Under the pieces are notes generated by a model. It saw nothing but the letters and a program-made list of their open reading frames with translations. It ran no database searches and had not been told where the DNA came from. The translations under genes were made by a program, and so were the position numbers. Below, one piece after another: positions 1 to 8,355 of a DNA stretch of 64,000 bases (position 1 is its first letter; each line of letters opens with the position of its first letter). Source of the DNA: Palsa-504 sp963790065 (GTDB lineage Bacteria; Actinomycetota; Actinomycetes; Streptosporangiales; Streptosporangiaceae); NCBI GenBank assembly GCA_963790065.1, contig CAWBNK010000005.1, forward strand, positions 1 to 64,000. Direction: 5' to 3'.

Positions 1-515
1 CGGTGGCGTGCCTCACCATAGACACCACGCTCGGTGTCTGGAGCGTGGTGGCCGCCCAGAAAACGTTAAATGATGAGCTTTTCGATTGAACTTGGGCAGC
101 CTTAATCCAATCGCTGGCCATAATGCGCCCTCCCCTGTGCCTGGTATTGCCAGGCGTCCCACCCCCAAGCGCGCCGCATCAGCCATGCGGCTGCCCCTGC
201 CACTTACCAGACGCCCGTAAGGGAAAGCCGGTTTACGCCGTGCTCGGGTATTACGTAGAGTAATATTTATTGCCCATCACCATATGGAATATGTGTTACT
301 GATTTAGTTTCCCCAGTTCAAGGCCACTATTGAATCGCTACTCTGTGTAATCATTGACACGATGTGATCTTTCCCGGTCTGCGCATATTACGTGCCATAC
401 GACTGCTATGTACGGAGTCGATATTGACGCTGCTGGGTAATATTGGACCGCTTTAGCCGCCACAGTATCTGTTCGATAACGGCCGACCGTATGCCCGAGG
501 CGAACCGCTTCCGGT
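1..515. other. AT-richer non-coding stretch, no gene recognised
   Basis: No convincing coding frame is visible before the esterase stop codon. Base composition from about 240 to 460 is clearly more AT-rich than the rest of the window. A short perfect hairpin (TATTAC, loop GTAGA, GTAATA) lies at 249-265. I looked for riboswitch cores (c-di-AMP, cobalamin, TPP) and could not match one. It may be a promoter region or decayed foreign DNA. Confidence 0.5.
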
Positions 516-1757
516 TTACGGCTTATGCACCGGGACCGGGCGGTGTGTCGGGTGAGGCTTGGCGTGTGCCTTGCGCTTGGCCGCCGCGGCCGCGGCTGCC
601 GCCGCGGCCCGGTCCGCCTTCGCCGCGTTCGCGGCCAGCTGCGGCGTCATCCAGGCGAACATCGGACCCAGGGCGGCGCGCCACACGCTGCCTTGATGCC
701 CTCCGCCCGGGATGATCACGAGCGGCACATTGACGAGCCGGATCTGCAGGAGCTGCTGGAACTGTCTCGCGGTGGCGATGTCTGGCGCGCTTTCGGCCCC
801 CGCTGCCAGCCAGAAGACCGGCAGGAAGTCGCCGACCGGCACCTGAAGGACGTACTTGCTCGGCGTGTTGAGGAGCATCAGCGCCGGGTGTTTCGCGAAC
901 ACGTTGACCACGACCGGGTTCCCGCCCGGCTTGTTGCCCTTGGGTATCTGGCTGGGTGAGGGCTGGAAGTACCCGGACAGGACCCCGGCGGCACCGAATC
1001 TCTTCGGCTCCTGCATGGCGATGTTCGCGGTGCAGAAGCCGCCCTCTGAGTAGCCGGCCAGGCCCCAGGCCCGGCCCGGCGGCTGCACGCGGACCAGCCG
1101 TGCGATGTAGTTGGGCACATCCAGAGCCACGAAGGTCATGTCCTGGATGCCGCCCGGGTCGTTGAGGCACTGCAGCGAGTACTGCTCACCGCCGTCGGTG
1201 TCCGGCATCACCAGGACCGCCGCGTCGGCAGGATGATTCTCCAGCAGGTTCAGGAACGTAGGAATCACGCCCATCACCGCTACCCACGCCTCCGGGTCAC
1301 CCGGTGAGCCATGAAGCAATTCGATGACCGGGAACTTGTAGTGCGCGTACGCCTTCTGGAAGTACTGCGGCGGTAGGTAGACATACACGTTACGGGTCAG
1401 GTGGCTGGCCGTCACCGTGGTCTGGAACAGGTACCCGACCTGGGCGTCTTCCGCCGTGCTGGTGACCCGGCCGATGTCCTTATCGAAGGACTTGTTCGAG
1501 TCGGCGCCGACCGCCGCGTACTTGGGAATGCTGCCCGAGTTCTGGCCGGTGAGATCGGCGATCATCCCGCCCCAGGTCTGGTAATAATCGTAGAACTTGT
1601 TGACCGCGGCGACGCCGAAGACCATGGCCGGGAGGAAAGCCAGGCAGGCGGCGAGCACCCGGAAAACGACCTGCCTCGTCAGGGCGACCCAGACGAGCAA
1701 TGCGGCAAAGACCGCTATCAGGAGCAGGAAGACCCCGGTTCCCTGCGGTTCGAACAC
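516..1757 (-). CDS. Membrane-anchored alpha/beta-hydrolase (putative esterase family)
   Basis: A 413-aa protein starting with GTG. The N terminus has two hydrophobic segments (about residues 8-26 and 31-50), so the catalytic domain should face outward. The rest reads as an esterase-D/mycolyltransferase-like alpha/beta-hydrolase: an LLHGSPGD oxyanion-hole strand near 148, the nucleophile elbow GYSEGG near 235-240 and a candidate catalytic His in GGGHQGS near 352. The last 35 residues are an Ala/Lys/Pro/His-rich tail that looks disordered or wall-interacting. The substrate is unknown; related proteins hydrolyse or transfer acyl esters. It stands alone, upstream of the tRNA-Ser on the same strand. 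Confidence 0.8.
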   Translation of the reverse strand: MFEPQGTGVFLLLIAVFAALLVWVALTRQVVFRVLAACLAFLPAMVFGVAAVNKFYDYYQTWGGMIADLTGQNSGSIPKYAAVGADSNKSFDKDIGRVTSTAEDAQVGYLFQTTVTASHLTRNVYVYLPPQYFQKAYAHYKFPVIELLHGSPGDPEAWVAVMGVIPTFLNLLENHPADAAVLVMPDTDGGEQYSLQCLNDPGGIQDMTFVALDVPNYIARLVRVQPPGRAWGLAGYSEGGFCTANIAMQEPKRFGAAGVLSGYFQPSPSQIPKGNKPGGNPVVVNVFAKHPALMLLNTPSKYVLQVPVGDFLPVFWLAAGAESAPDIATARQFQQLLQIRLVNVPLVIIPGGGHQGSVWRAALGPMFAWMTPQLAANAAKADRAAAAAAAAAAKRKAHAKPHPTHRPVPVHKP

Positions 1758-1905
1758 TCGGTCCCCTCGAGTCTGGCCTGACCGGGCTTACCCAAACCGC
1801 GGCAGACGTTAGCACCGCACGACGATGCGATCACTCCTGCGAACGACCAGGGACCGACCGTTAGTTCCTCGGCCGACCACCAGTCAGGTTGCGGCCTGTG
1901 CTCAG

Positions 1906-1992
1906 CGGTGGAGGTGGGATTTGAACCCACGGAGGGGTTGCCCCCTCACACGCTTTCGAGGCGTGCGCCCTCGGCCACTAGGCGACTCCACC
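1906..1992 (-). tRNA. tRNA-Ser (anticodon CGA)
   Basis: Read on the minus strand, the 87-nt sequence folds as a class II tRNA. The acceptor stem GGTGGAG/CTCCACC is perfect, the long variable arm is typical of serine, the T-loop is GGTTCAAAT, and the anticodon loop CTCGAAA lies between CACGC and GCGTG, giving CGA. The discriminator is G and no CCA is encoded. Confidence 0.96.
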
Positions 1993-2035
1993 GTGGGTGA
2001 GCTTACCCGAATCGGCGCCCCGCTGCCGGCAGGTA

Positions 2036-2524
2036 TCAGCCGCCGGGTGGCCTGCGCTCGGCGAAGAACTCGCGGAGTACCGCCCCGCACTCCTGGGCCA
2101 GGACACCGCCGATGACCTCCGGCCGGTGGTTGAGGCGCCGGTCCCGCAGCACGTCCCAGAGCGAGCCCGCGGCTCCGGCCTTGGGATCTTCGGCCCCGTA
2201 GACCAGCCGGCCGAGCCGGGCCGCGATCACCGCGCCGGCGCACATCGTGCACGGCTCCAGCGTCACGACCAGGGTCAGGCCGGAAAGCCGCCACCCGCCC
2301 ACGGCCCGGGCCGCCTGCCTGATCGCCACGATCTCGGCGTGGGCGGTTGGATCACCATCGGTTTCCGTACGGTTGTGCGCCCGGGCCAGGATCGTGCCCG
2401 CCTCATCGAGAACGACGGCGCCCACCGGCACCTCGTCGACAGCCGCCGACTCGGGCCGGGCTCGTCTCGCCTCGGCCAGCGCCTGCCGCATCGCTGGCTC
2501 GAAGCCCGCGGTATATCCGGTCAC
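2036..2524 (-). CDS. tadA: tRNA-specific adenosine deaminase
   Basis: 162 aa. It deaminates A34 to inosine in the anticodon of tRNA-Arg(ACG). The zinc-dependent cytidine-deaminase-fold signature is complete: the HAE motif (PTAHAEIVAIRQA) followed by PCTMC in LEPCTMCAGA, then the RLVYGAEDPKAG strand typical of TadA. The GTG start at 2524 overlaps the stop of the upstream gene by four bases (GTGA), so the two are probably translationally coupled. The upstream partner is the protein that usually accompanies actinobacterial tadA, which supports the call. Confidence 0.95.
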   Translation of the reverse strand: MTGYTAGFEPAMRQALAEARRARPESAAVDEVPVGAVVLDEAGTILARAHNRTETDGDPTAHAEIVAIRQAARAVGGWRLSGLTLVVTLEPCTMCAGAVIAARLGRLVYGAEDPKAGAAGSLWDVLRDRRLNHRPEVIGGVLAQECGAVLREFFAERRPPGG

Positions 2525-3018
2525 GGACCGAGGGCACGGTCCAGAGCGCGTTCGACCGCTTCCCCGAACCGGAGCCGCTCGGCGATGCCGGCCACGGCGT
2601 CTTCTGGATACAGGTCGAGATCCGCGGCGACGGCGCCGAGCTCCATCTCCTCGAGGCCGAGGTCCGCGAAGATGGACAGGTCGCCGGCCGGCAGTACCTG
2701 GTCGAGCTCGTCATCGGACGGGATCGGGATGTCCAGGAACTCCAGCACCTGGCTGGCCAGCGGGTAATCCACGGCCGCGGTGAGATCGGACAGGAACATC
2801 GCGACCTCTTCGCCGATGATCCGGACCGCCAGCCAGAAGTCGTCACCGACTCCGGCGAAACCGATCGTGCCGCCGATGCTCGGCTGCCTGCGCAGCGCCT
2901 GCACCAGGCTGTCCAGGTCGGCGGTGACCGCGGCCGGCAGCGTGTCGGCTTCCCAGTGGTCTTCCTCCCGGTAGACGATGACCGCGAAGTCGGTCTCGCT
3001 CACGTCTGACACCGTCAT
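2521..3018 (-). CDS. tRNA adenosine deaminase-associated protein
   Basis: 165 aa. It resembles the actinobacterial family always found next to tadA, whose biochemical role is not established. The N terminus has an acidic strand-rich segment (FAVIVYREEDHWEAD), then a GGTIGFAGVGDDFW region and a Glu/Asp-rich helical C-terminal half with no cysteines or membrane segments, so it should be a soluble acidic protein. It is first in a two-gene operon, with its stop codon inside the tadA start. The name rests on family resemblance and context. Confidence 0.85.
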   Translation of the reverse strand: MTVSDVSETDFAVIVYREEDHWEADTLPAAVTADLDSLVQALRRQPSIGGTIGFAGVGDDFWLAVRIIGEEVAMFLSDLTAAVDYPLASQVLEFLDIPIPSDDELDQVLPAGDLSIFADLGLEEMELGAVAADLDLYPEDAVAGIAERLRFGEAVERALDRALGP

Positions 3019-3293
3019 CGTCCCAGCATGCTCTGCACGGAGGAATGCTGTCAGATCGCAGCCGTCCCGGCAGCTAAATCAGCCGATCGAGCCAGCCAGG
3101 AGCGCGGTTGTTCACGCTCCGCCGGCGCGGCCCGCACACTTCCGCGCCGGATCGGGCATACTGGGGCCGACACCGGGGCATACTCATGCCGACACGGCAG
3201 CTTCACCCCGTTGGCGTTGGCCGGCAAATCGGTTCAAGCTAACATTGGTTCTCTGGTGAGTAGAACGAGTCCGGGCGCCCCGTGGGAGGCGAC

Positions 3294-3449
3294 GTGAGTA
3301 GTAAAACCATCTTTGGGTGGCTGGCTGTCGCCTTCATAGCATGGTGGGTGATAGAGGACCCCACCGGCGCTGCGCATGTCGTACATAATATCGGGAATTT
3401 CCTGTCCACTGCGGCTCACGGGATTTCCAGCTTCTTCGCTTCGGTCTAA
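3294..3449 (+). CDS. Small membrane protein, 51 aa
   Basis: A short GTG-started reading frame preceded by a good ribosome-binding site (GGGAGG at 3284-3289). The product starts MSSKTIFGWLAVAFIAWW, a single hydrophobic segment with a WW pair, followed by the conserved-looking stretch DPTGAAHVVHNIGNFLSTAA and HGISSFF. I recall near-identical short proteins upstream of PH-domain genes in streptomycetes; this is from memory. It ends 13 bp before the PH-domain gene and is probably co-transcribed with it. Function is unknown; it is likely a one-segment membrane partner of that protein. Confidence 0.82.
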   Translation: MSSKTIFGWLAVAFIAWWVIEDPTGAAHVVHNIGNFLSTAAHGISSFFASV

Positions 3450-3462
3450 GCCAGGTGCTGGG

Positions 3463-3990
3463 ATGAGGCTGGCCCCCAACACTGACACCGTCCCAGCCTC
3501 GGTTAACAAGTACCTTCTGCCCCATGAGCGCCAGGTCATCAGCGTTCATCAGCATCCGGCCGTTCTGATCCGGCCAATTTTCGAGGTTCTCCTCGGGCTG
3601 GCCATCGCGGGCTGGCTGAGCAACTCAGCCGCCCACGGCAATGGCACCGTCATCCTGGTGATCTGGATCCTGTGGGGGCTCCTGCTGCTGCGGCTGGTGT
3701 GGAAGGTAATCGAGTGGTCGCTGAATTATTTCGTTATTACGTCTCAGCGGTTGCTGCTGTCGAAGGGTTTCCCGACCCGCAAGGTGAACATGATGCCGCT
3801 GGCCAAGGTCACGGACATGAGCTTCCAGCGGTCTCCGATGGGGCAGATCCTCGGCTACGGCGAGTTCATCGTGGAGTCGGCCGGGCAGGACCAGGCGCTG
3901 CGCAACGTCGATCACCTCCCCTACCCCGAGCAGCTGTACCTCGAGGTATGCGGGCTGATCTTCAAGGACAAGGAAGAGAGCCCGGACTAG
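3463..3990 (+). CDS. PH-domain (YdbS/bPH2-like) membrane protein
   Basis: 175 aa from ATG 3463. I reject the in-frame ATG at 3376 because it lies inside the upstream small gene. Two adjacent membrane segments (about residues 30-48 and 54-75) are followed by a bacterial PH-like domain: VIEWSLNYFVITSQRLLLS, a strand pair with NMMPLAKVTDMSFQRSPMG, and GYGEFIVESAGQDQALRNV. This is the usual order for the YdbS-type family. Such proteins are membrane-bound and of unknown role. It forms an operon with the 51-aa protein and converges on the EamA gene, with only two bases between their stop codons. Confidence 0.88.
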   Translation: MRLAPNTDTVPASVNKYLLPHERQVISVHQHPAVLIRPIFEVLLGLAIAGWLSNSAAHGNGTVILVIWILWGLLLLRLVWKVIEWSLNYFVITSQRLLLSKGFPTRKVNMMPLAKVTDMSFQRSPMGQILGYGEFIVESAGQDQALRNVDHLPYPEQLYLEVCGLIFKDKEESPD

Positions 3991-3992
3991 GG

Positions 3993-4982
3993 CTACACGG
4001 TGACCAGCACCACGCCGACCGCCGCTAGCAGCAGCCCGGCCCGCTGCAGCCACTGCATCCGTTCACCGAGCAGCAGCCTGGCCAGCAGCACGGTCATGCC
4101 CGGGTACAGCGAGGTGATCACCACGGCCAGCCCGAACAGGCCGGCCCGGGTGGCCAGCACGTAGCACACGTTGGCGGCCGCATCGATGGCCCCGGACGCC
4201 AGCGCGATCCGCGTGATCCCGCTGCCCCGGCGCGGCCACAGGCGGGTTCTGGTGGCCAGCGCGATGCCGAAAGCGACCACGGTGCCGGCCGAGCGCGAGA
4301 TCGCCACCGGCCAGAGCACTCCGGACTGGCCGGCGTTCTTGAGGAAGATGAAGAACAGGCCGAAACCGGCCCCGGCGGCCAGGCCGTAGCCGACGGCCCG
4401 TAGCCGGCTGGCGGCGGCCGGGCGGCCTATGGTCCCGGGCCGGGCCGATCCGCGCACGGCGGCGCCGTCACCCCGGGCTGTGGCGCCGTCACCTTGGGTC
4501 GCCGCGCTGTCACCCTGGGCCGCTCCGTGCTGCTGCCCGCCGTGGGCGGGCTGCGCACTGACCAGGACGATCGCGACCAGGCAGATCAGGCCGCCGGCGA
4601 TCACGCCGGCGCCGGGCCGTTCGCCGCCCGCGACCGCGACGCCGACCGGCAGGACCGCCGAGACCAGGGCGGCCACGGGGGCGACCACGCTGATCGGGGC
4701 GCTGGCGAACCCGGCGTAAAAGGCGACCAGGCCGAGGGCGCCGCAGACACCCGACGCCGCGGCCCAGCCGATGGCGCTCCAACTGCCGACCGCCGTGGGA
4801 GAGCCGAGCCCGCCGTGGCCCAGCAGGCCGCCCAGCAGCGCGGCCAGCACCATGACGGCCGCACCCGCTGGGACGGTCAGGGCCAGCACCGCGAACACGC
4901 TGGCTCGCCGGGAGGCGACCCCGCCCAGGAAGTCGGCCGTTCCGTAGAGCACGGCCGCGGCCAGTGCGAGGATCGTCACCAC
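3993..4982 (-). CDS. EamA/DMT-family transporter
   Basis: About 329 aa and very hydrophobic, with ten predicted membrane segments arranged as two EamA repeats separated by a hydrophilic loop rich in GDGA/QGD repeats (near residues 150-185 of the full frame). The N terminus (VLYGTADFLGGVASRR) is typical of one drug/metabolite transporter subgroup. The frame is open to 5099 but would then overlap the divergent regulator; I chose GTG 4982 because a GAGG sits about eight bases upstream and the protein then begins at the first membrane helix. The substrate is unknown. The divergent XRE-cupin gene is the likely regulator. Confidence 0.85.
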   Translation of the reverse strand: MVTILALAAAVLYGTADFLGGVASRRASVFAVLALTVPAGAAVMVLAALLGGLLGHGGLGSPTAVGSWSAIGWAAASGVCGALGLVAFYAGFASAPISVVAPVAALVSAVLPVGVAVAGGERPGAGVIAGGLICLVAIVLVSAQPAHGGQQHGAAQGDSAATQGDGATARGDGAAVRGSARPGTIGRPAAASRLRAVGYGLAAGAGFGLFFIFLKNAGQSGVLWPVAISRSAGTVVAFGIALATRTRLWPRRGSGITRIALASGAIDAAANVCYVLATRAGLFGLAVVITSLYPGMTVLLARLLLGERMQWLQRAGLLLAAVGVVLVTV

Positions 4983-5073
4983 GAGCAGCACCTCGGGAAC
5001 CACGCACACCGGTCGGAATACTGATACATATAGTTCATCGTATCGACCGACGCCAGGCCGGGAAAGGCGATAT

Positions 5074-5649
5074 ATGGCGGATGCACCCGACCTGACCACC
5101 GCGGTGGCGCGGACCCTGCAGGCATTGCGGGCCGATCGCGGCTGGTCCCTCGATCAGCTGGCCGCGCGGTCGGGGGTGAGCAAGGGCGTGCTGGTCGCGC
5201 TCGAGCAGGGGCGCTCCAACCCGAACCTGGCCACCCTGGCTCGGATCGGGGACGCCTTCGGCGTCCCCGTCACGCTGCTGGTGGACGTGGGCGGCGAGCC
5301 GACGGTCAGGATCAGCAGCCCGGACGCCTCCCGCGTGCTATGGCGCGGGCCGTCCGGCGGCACCGGGACGATCATCGGCGCGACCGACCCGCCCTGGGCG
5401 GTCGAGCTGTGGCGATGGGAGGTGATGCCGGGTGAGATGTTCGGCGGCGACGCGCACGCGCCCGCCACCCGCGAGATGGTCTCGGTCGAGGCGGGCACGC
5501 TGACCCTGACCGTGGCCGGCGAGCGGCACTCGGTCAACGCCGGGCAGTGCGCCCGCTTCCCGGCCAGCCGGCCGCACCGTTACGGCAACGAAGGCGACCA
5601 GCCGCTCCGGTTCACCATGGTGGTACTCATCCCGCCAGCCGAGGACTGA
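5074..5649 (+). CDS. XRE-family regulator with cupin domain
   Basis: 191 aa. The N-terminal helix-turn-helix (about residues 10-65: LRADRGWSLDQLAARSGVSK, then LVALEQGRSNPNLATLARI) is followed by a cupin barrel (about 105-185) with the LWRWEVMPGEMF, VSVEAGTLTLTV and FPASRPHRYGN strands. This architecture is common in regulators of amino acid or small-metabolite exporters. It diverges from the EamA transporter with about 90 bp between the starts, so it probably controls that gene and itself in response to a ligand bound by the cupin. The ligand is unknown. Confidence 0.9.
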   Translation: MADAPDLTTAVARTLQALRADRGWSLDQLAARSGVSKGVLVALEQGRSNPNLATLARIGDAFGVPVTLLVDVGGEPTVRISSPDASRVLWRGPSGGTGTIIGATDPPWAVELWRWEVMPGEMFGGDAHAPATREMVSVEAGTLTLTVAGERHSVNAGQCARFPASRPHRYGNEGDQPLRFTMVVLIPPAED

Positions 5650-5681
5650 GCCGCCCCGGCGGTCCCGGGCGGCCGGGTGGC

Positions 5682-6713
5682 CTACGGCACTTGATACTGG
5701 TTGATGAACCAGTCGAAGGCGGCGATGGCCGAGCCGCGGGCGCCGGCCATGTCGAGGTCGGGCACCAGGGAGATCTCCGCCGCCCTGGCCTGCTCCTCGC
5801 GCAGCACGGTGTTGGCCCGCACCTCGGCCAGGAACCAGTCGCGGAAGTGCGGCGCGGCCTCGACCACCCCGCCGCCGAGGAAGTACTCGCCAGGATCGAA
5901 GAAGTTCGCCGCCATGGTGAACAGCCGCCCGAGGGCCATCGCCTGCTGCCGGAAAATCGCCAGCGCCAGCTCGTCGCCCTGCTCGCCGTAGCGGCGGACC
6001 AGCTTGGCGCCCTCGCGGACCGGCAGGTTGCTGATCTCGTGGTCCTTGAACTTGGCCAGCCAGTACGGCAGCAGGTTGTTCTGGATACCGGTCAGCGAGG
6101 CCACGCTCTCCGCGTCACCCCACTGGCCGCAGTTACAGGCGGGTACGGGCTGGCCCGGGTCCAGCAGGCCGTCCAGCGGGATGGGGACGTGGCCCAGCTC
6201 TCCGGCCATCCCGGCCGCGCCCTTGATCACTCGCCCGGCGTCGATCAGCCCGCCGCCCAGCCCGGTGCCCACGATCGCGGACAGTGAGCTGTGCTGTCCG
6301 GATTCGGCGCCGAACCGGACGTGGTGGGCGTACAGTGCGGCCGCGTTCCCGTCGTTGTTGTAGATGACCGGCAAACCGATGCGTTCGGCCAGCGCGCTGC
6401 GGATATCGAAGCCGCCCCAGCCGGCATCCCCGAAGTTCGTGGCGCCCTTAGACGAGATCACGCCGTCCGCGCTGGCCGGACCGGGCGTGTCCAGGCCGAT
6501 GGCCCGGACGCAGCTCATCGGCACGCCGGTCAGCTCGAGCACCTGCTCCACGGCCTCGACCAGGGACTGAATGGCCTTGTCCGGCCCTTCCCTGACGTTG
6601 CTGGGGACCTCGGCCATCTGGTCGAGGAGGAACTCCCCGCCGGAATCAAGGACGGTCCCGTTGTTGGTGGTCCCGCCGTTGTCAAGCCCTACGACAACCC
6701 AGTCGACTGGCAT
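5682..6713 (-). CDS. ROK-family sugar kinase-like protein
   Basis: 343 aa with a strong ribosome-binding site (GAGGAGG) before ATG 6713. The N-terminal phosphate loop (VGLDNGGTTNNG) and central NNDGNAAAL with the catalytic Asp place it in the ROK family of glucokinases and related kinases. The zinc-site motif is altered: it reads CNCGQWGDAE where CxCGxxGCxE is usual, so the third Cys is Asp. The preceding GELGHV supplies the usual His. The sugar specificity is not readable. No repressor-type HTH is present, so it should be an enzyme. No sugar transporter lies next to it. Confidence 0.87.
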   Translation of the reverse strand: MPVDWVVVGLDNGGTTNNGTVLDSGGEFLLDQMAEVPSNVREGPDKAIQSLVEAVEQVLELTGVPMSCVRAIGLDTPGPASADGVISSKGATNFGDAGWGGFDIRSALAERIGLPVIYNNDGNAAALYAHHVRFGAESGQHSSLSAIVGTGLGGGLIDAGRVIKGAAGMAGELGHVPIPLDGLLDPGQPVPACNCGQWGDAESVASLTGIQNNLLPYWLAKFKDHEISNLPVREGAKLVRRYGEQGDELALAIFRQQAMALGRLFTMAANFFDPGEYFLGGGVVEAAPHFRDWFLAEVRANTVLREEQARAAEISLVPDLDMAGARGSAIAAFDWFINQYQVP

Positions 6714-6894
6714 GCGTCCTCCTCGTCCGGTCGCTGAGCCACCATAAGTCTATGGAAATGCGCTAGCAGCGAGCAATATCACCGCAGAGCTAGCCGGCCG
6801 ACGCAAACGCGGCCTAGAGCAGTCTGGCCATCCTGAGGATGAGCGACTGGCAGTGATCATGGGTGACCGGCTCATAGGGAAGGTTGACGCCTCG

Positions 6895-7371
6895 TTAGCG
6901 CGCAACGATCGCGGCCAAGTGGCTCAGTGAGTTGTCGAGATGGCCTGGAGGGAACGGCGGGAACTGAATGCGCTGGCGGGGAACCGGCCCTACCGCCGAC
7001 CAGTCATAGGAGAGCGTGACCCTGGTCTCGTCCGGACCGAGCTGGGTCAGGTCGTAACGCCAGATCCAGCCGCCGAACTCGAGCTGGCCGGTTTCCGGTG
7101 ACACGTAGCCCGGCTGCCACGAGATGACGTGCCGCAGCTCGAACGCGAGGACCCGGTTGGCCATCTCGTAGCTGCCGTCCGGATGGTTTTCGTGGTACAT
7201 GTCCACCCGGAAGATCTGACCCGAGCCGGTCAGCCGCTGGCCGTCGAGGGAGTCGCGAACCCGGCCGGTACCGTCAATGGCGGCATGGCGGGATGGGTCG
7301 GCCAGCACCGCGAACACGGCTTCGGCCGATGCGCCGATCGTAGTCGTCGCGCTGACGCTCTCCTCGGTCAT
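6895..7371 (-). CDS. SRPBCC (START-like) family protein
   Basis: 158 aa from ATG 7371, with GGGAGA upstream; the longer in-frame start at 7437 has no support. The sequence has the polyketide-cyclase/START pattern: SATTTIGASAEAVFAVLADP with a helix ending in PSRHAAIDGTG, an EMANRVLAFE-like strand pair, and a C-terminal helix after HLDNSLSHLAA. These proteins bind hydrophobic ligands in a deep cavity; the ligand here is unknown. The gene lies just outside the tRNA-Ser integrative element and is not part of it. Confidence 0.85.
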   Translation of the reverse strand: MTEESVSATTTIGASAEAVFAVLADPSRHAAIDGTGRVRDSLDGQRLTGSGQIFRVDMYHENHPDGSYEMANRVLAFELRHVISWQPGYVSPETGQLEFGGWIWRYDLTQLGPDETRVTLSYDWSAVGPVPRQRIQFPPFPPGHLDNSLSHLAAIVAR

Positions 7372-7550
7372 GGCGGCTGATCTCCCTATCCCTATGGTTC
7401 CGCACGGCCTGCGTAGAGAAGTGCTGCCGTGAACCATGGTGTAGACGACGCGGCGAAACAGAACTCATCGGCCGGTAGCCGTGCTGACGGATGGCAACCT
7501 TGGGCGGATCGCGTGGACCAGGCCGTCCCTGGAGTTCGGAGCGGCGGTCC

Positions 7551-7613
7551 GGGAGCTGCGGAGGATCGGGGATTTGAACCCCGGAGGGTGTTGCCGCCCA
7601 ACCGCATTAGCAG
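7551..7613 (-). repeat. Left attachment repeat, partial tRNA-Ser(GCT) 3' half
   Basis: Identical to 11732-11794 except at one position (G at 7596, A at 11777). It contains the T-arm, variable arm and anticodon-stem half of a serine tRNA read on the minus strand, then diverges abruptly. It cannot fold as a tRNA. The surrounding 7372-7794 stretch holds no convincing gene. Confidence 0.85.
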
Positions 7614-7696
7614 CTCGGGGCGGGGTCGTCCCGATCGGTTCAAGCTGGACCCACGTCCTTGACCGGTCCTCCCTGTACCGACGTCGCACGGCGGTG

Positions 7697-7718
7697 AACT
7701 GCAACCCAAACTGCAACC
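7697..7718. repeat. Left inner 22-bp repeat (candidate integrase arm site)
   Basis: Contains TGCAACCCAAACTGCAACC, i.e. two TGCAACC units. The same 22 bp with one base changed occurs at 11657-11678 in the same orientation. Both lie 55-85 bp inside the element ends, where arm-type integrase sites are expected. Their role is inferred. Confidence 0.6.
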
Positions 7719-7794
7719 CTTAGATCCGTAGACCGATGAGTTGCGGCCTGCCAGGCGGTCCACCCTAAGGCTAACGCGAGCGAAGGAGAATTCT

Positions 7795-8355
7795 ATGACC
7801 AGCAACCCACCGGGCATCCTGGGCAGCCTGCGATCAGCAGATGGCAAGGGTGTCGTGCGCATGGAGGACCGCGTTAACACCGATATCGATGACGTGTGGT
7901 CGGCACTCACTGATCCCTCTCGTCTCGCGCGCTGGTACGGCAAGATAGAGGGCGACCTGCACCTGGGCGGTGAGTATCGGGCACGTCTTTTTGCCAGCGG
8001 ATGGGAAGGCACAGGGCGCGTGGACGCCTGCGAGCCCCCGCGGCGGCTGCTGGTAACGATCAAGGACGCAGACGATCAGGGCGAAGGTGCCATTGAGGTC
8101 GCGCTGGACGCCGACGGTGACCAGACCATCGTCGTCTGGGAGGAACGGGGCATGCCGCTGGACTACCTCGCCGCCTACGGGGCGGGGATCCAGATCCACG
8201 TCGAGGATCTCACCGCCCACCTCGCCAGACGTGGGCGCGTCGACAGCAAGGCGCGGTTCGGCGAGCTTCTCCCTGCCTATCAGGACCTAGTGTCGCGTGA
8301 GCGAGATGTCTTGACTGCTGATGGTATTTCGCGGACGCTGCGTTTATGGCTTTAA
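7795..8355 (+). CDS. SRPBCC/AHSA1-like protein, 3' end replaced by IS insertion
   Basis: The frame starts at ATG 7795 with GAAGGAG upstream and gives 186 aa. It is an AHSA1-type START-like protein: MEDRVNTDIDDVWSALTDPS, ARWYGKIEGDLHLGGEY, then a VDACEPPRRLLVTI strand. The last 21 residues come from the IS630-type element inserted after position 8289. Removing the element and one TA copy joins codon CTA (8287-8289) to GCG at 9416 and restores an ending LAANIG with stop at 9431-9433, so the ancestral product was 170 aa. Since only the last five residues are lost, the fusion may still be functional. Ligand unknown. Confidence 0.82.
   Translation: MTSNPPGILGSLRSADGKGVVRMEDRVNTDIDDVWSALTDPSRLARWYGKIEGDLHLGGEYRARLFASGWEGTGRVDACEPPRRLLVTIKDADDQGEGAIEVALDADGDQTIVVWEERGMPLDYLAAYGAGIQIHVEDLTAHLARRGRVDSKARFGELLPAYQDLVSRERDVLTADGISRTLRLWL

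Noticed and set aside
120..260. Possible riboswitch or structured RNA upstream of the esterase stop
   Set aside because: I compared the plus and minus strands with c-di-AMP, cobalamin and TPP cores. Short similarities (for example CTTAATCC) exist, but the conserved core elements do not occur in order.
7551..7613. A second tRNA-Ser gene
   Set aside because: Only the 3' half is present; the acceptor and D-arm 5' half are missing, so it is an attachment remnant.
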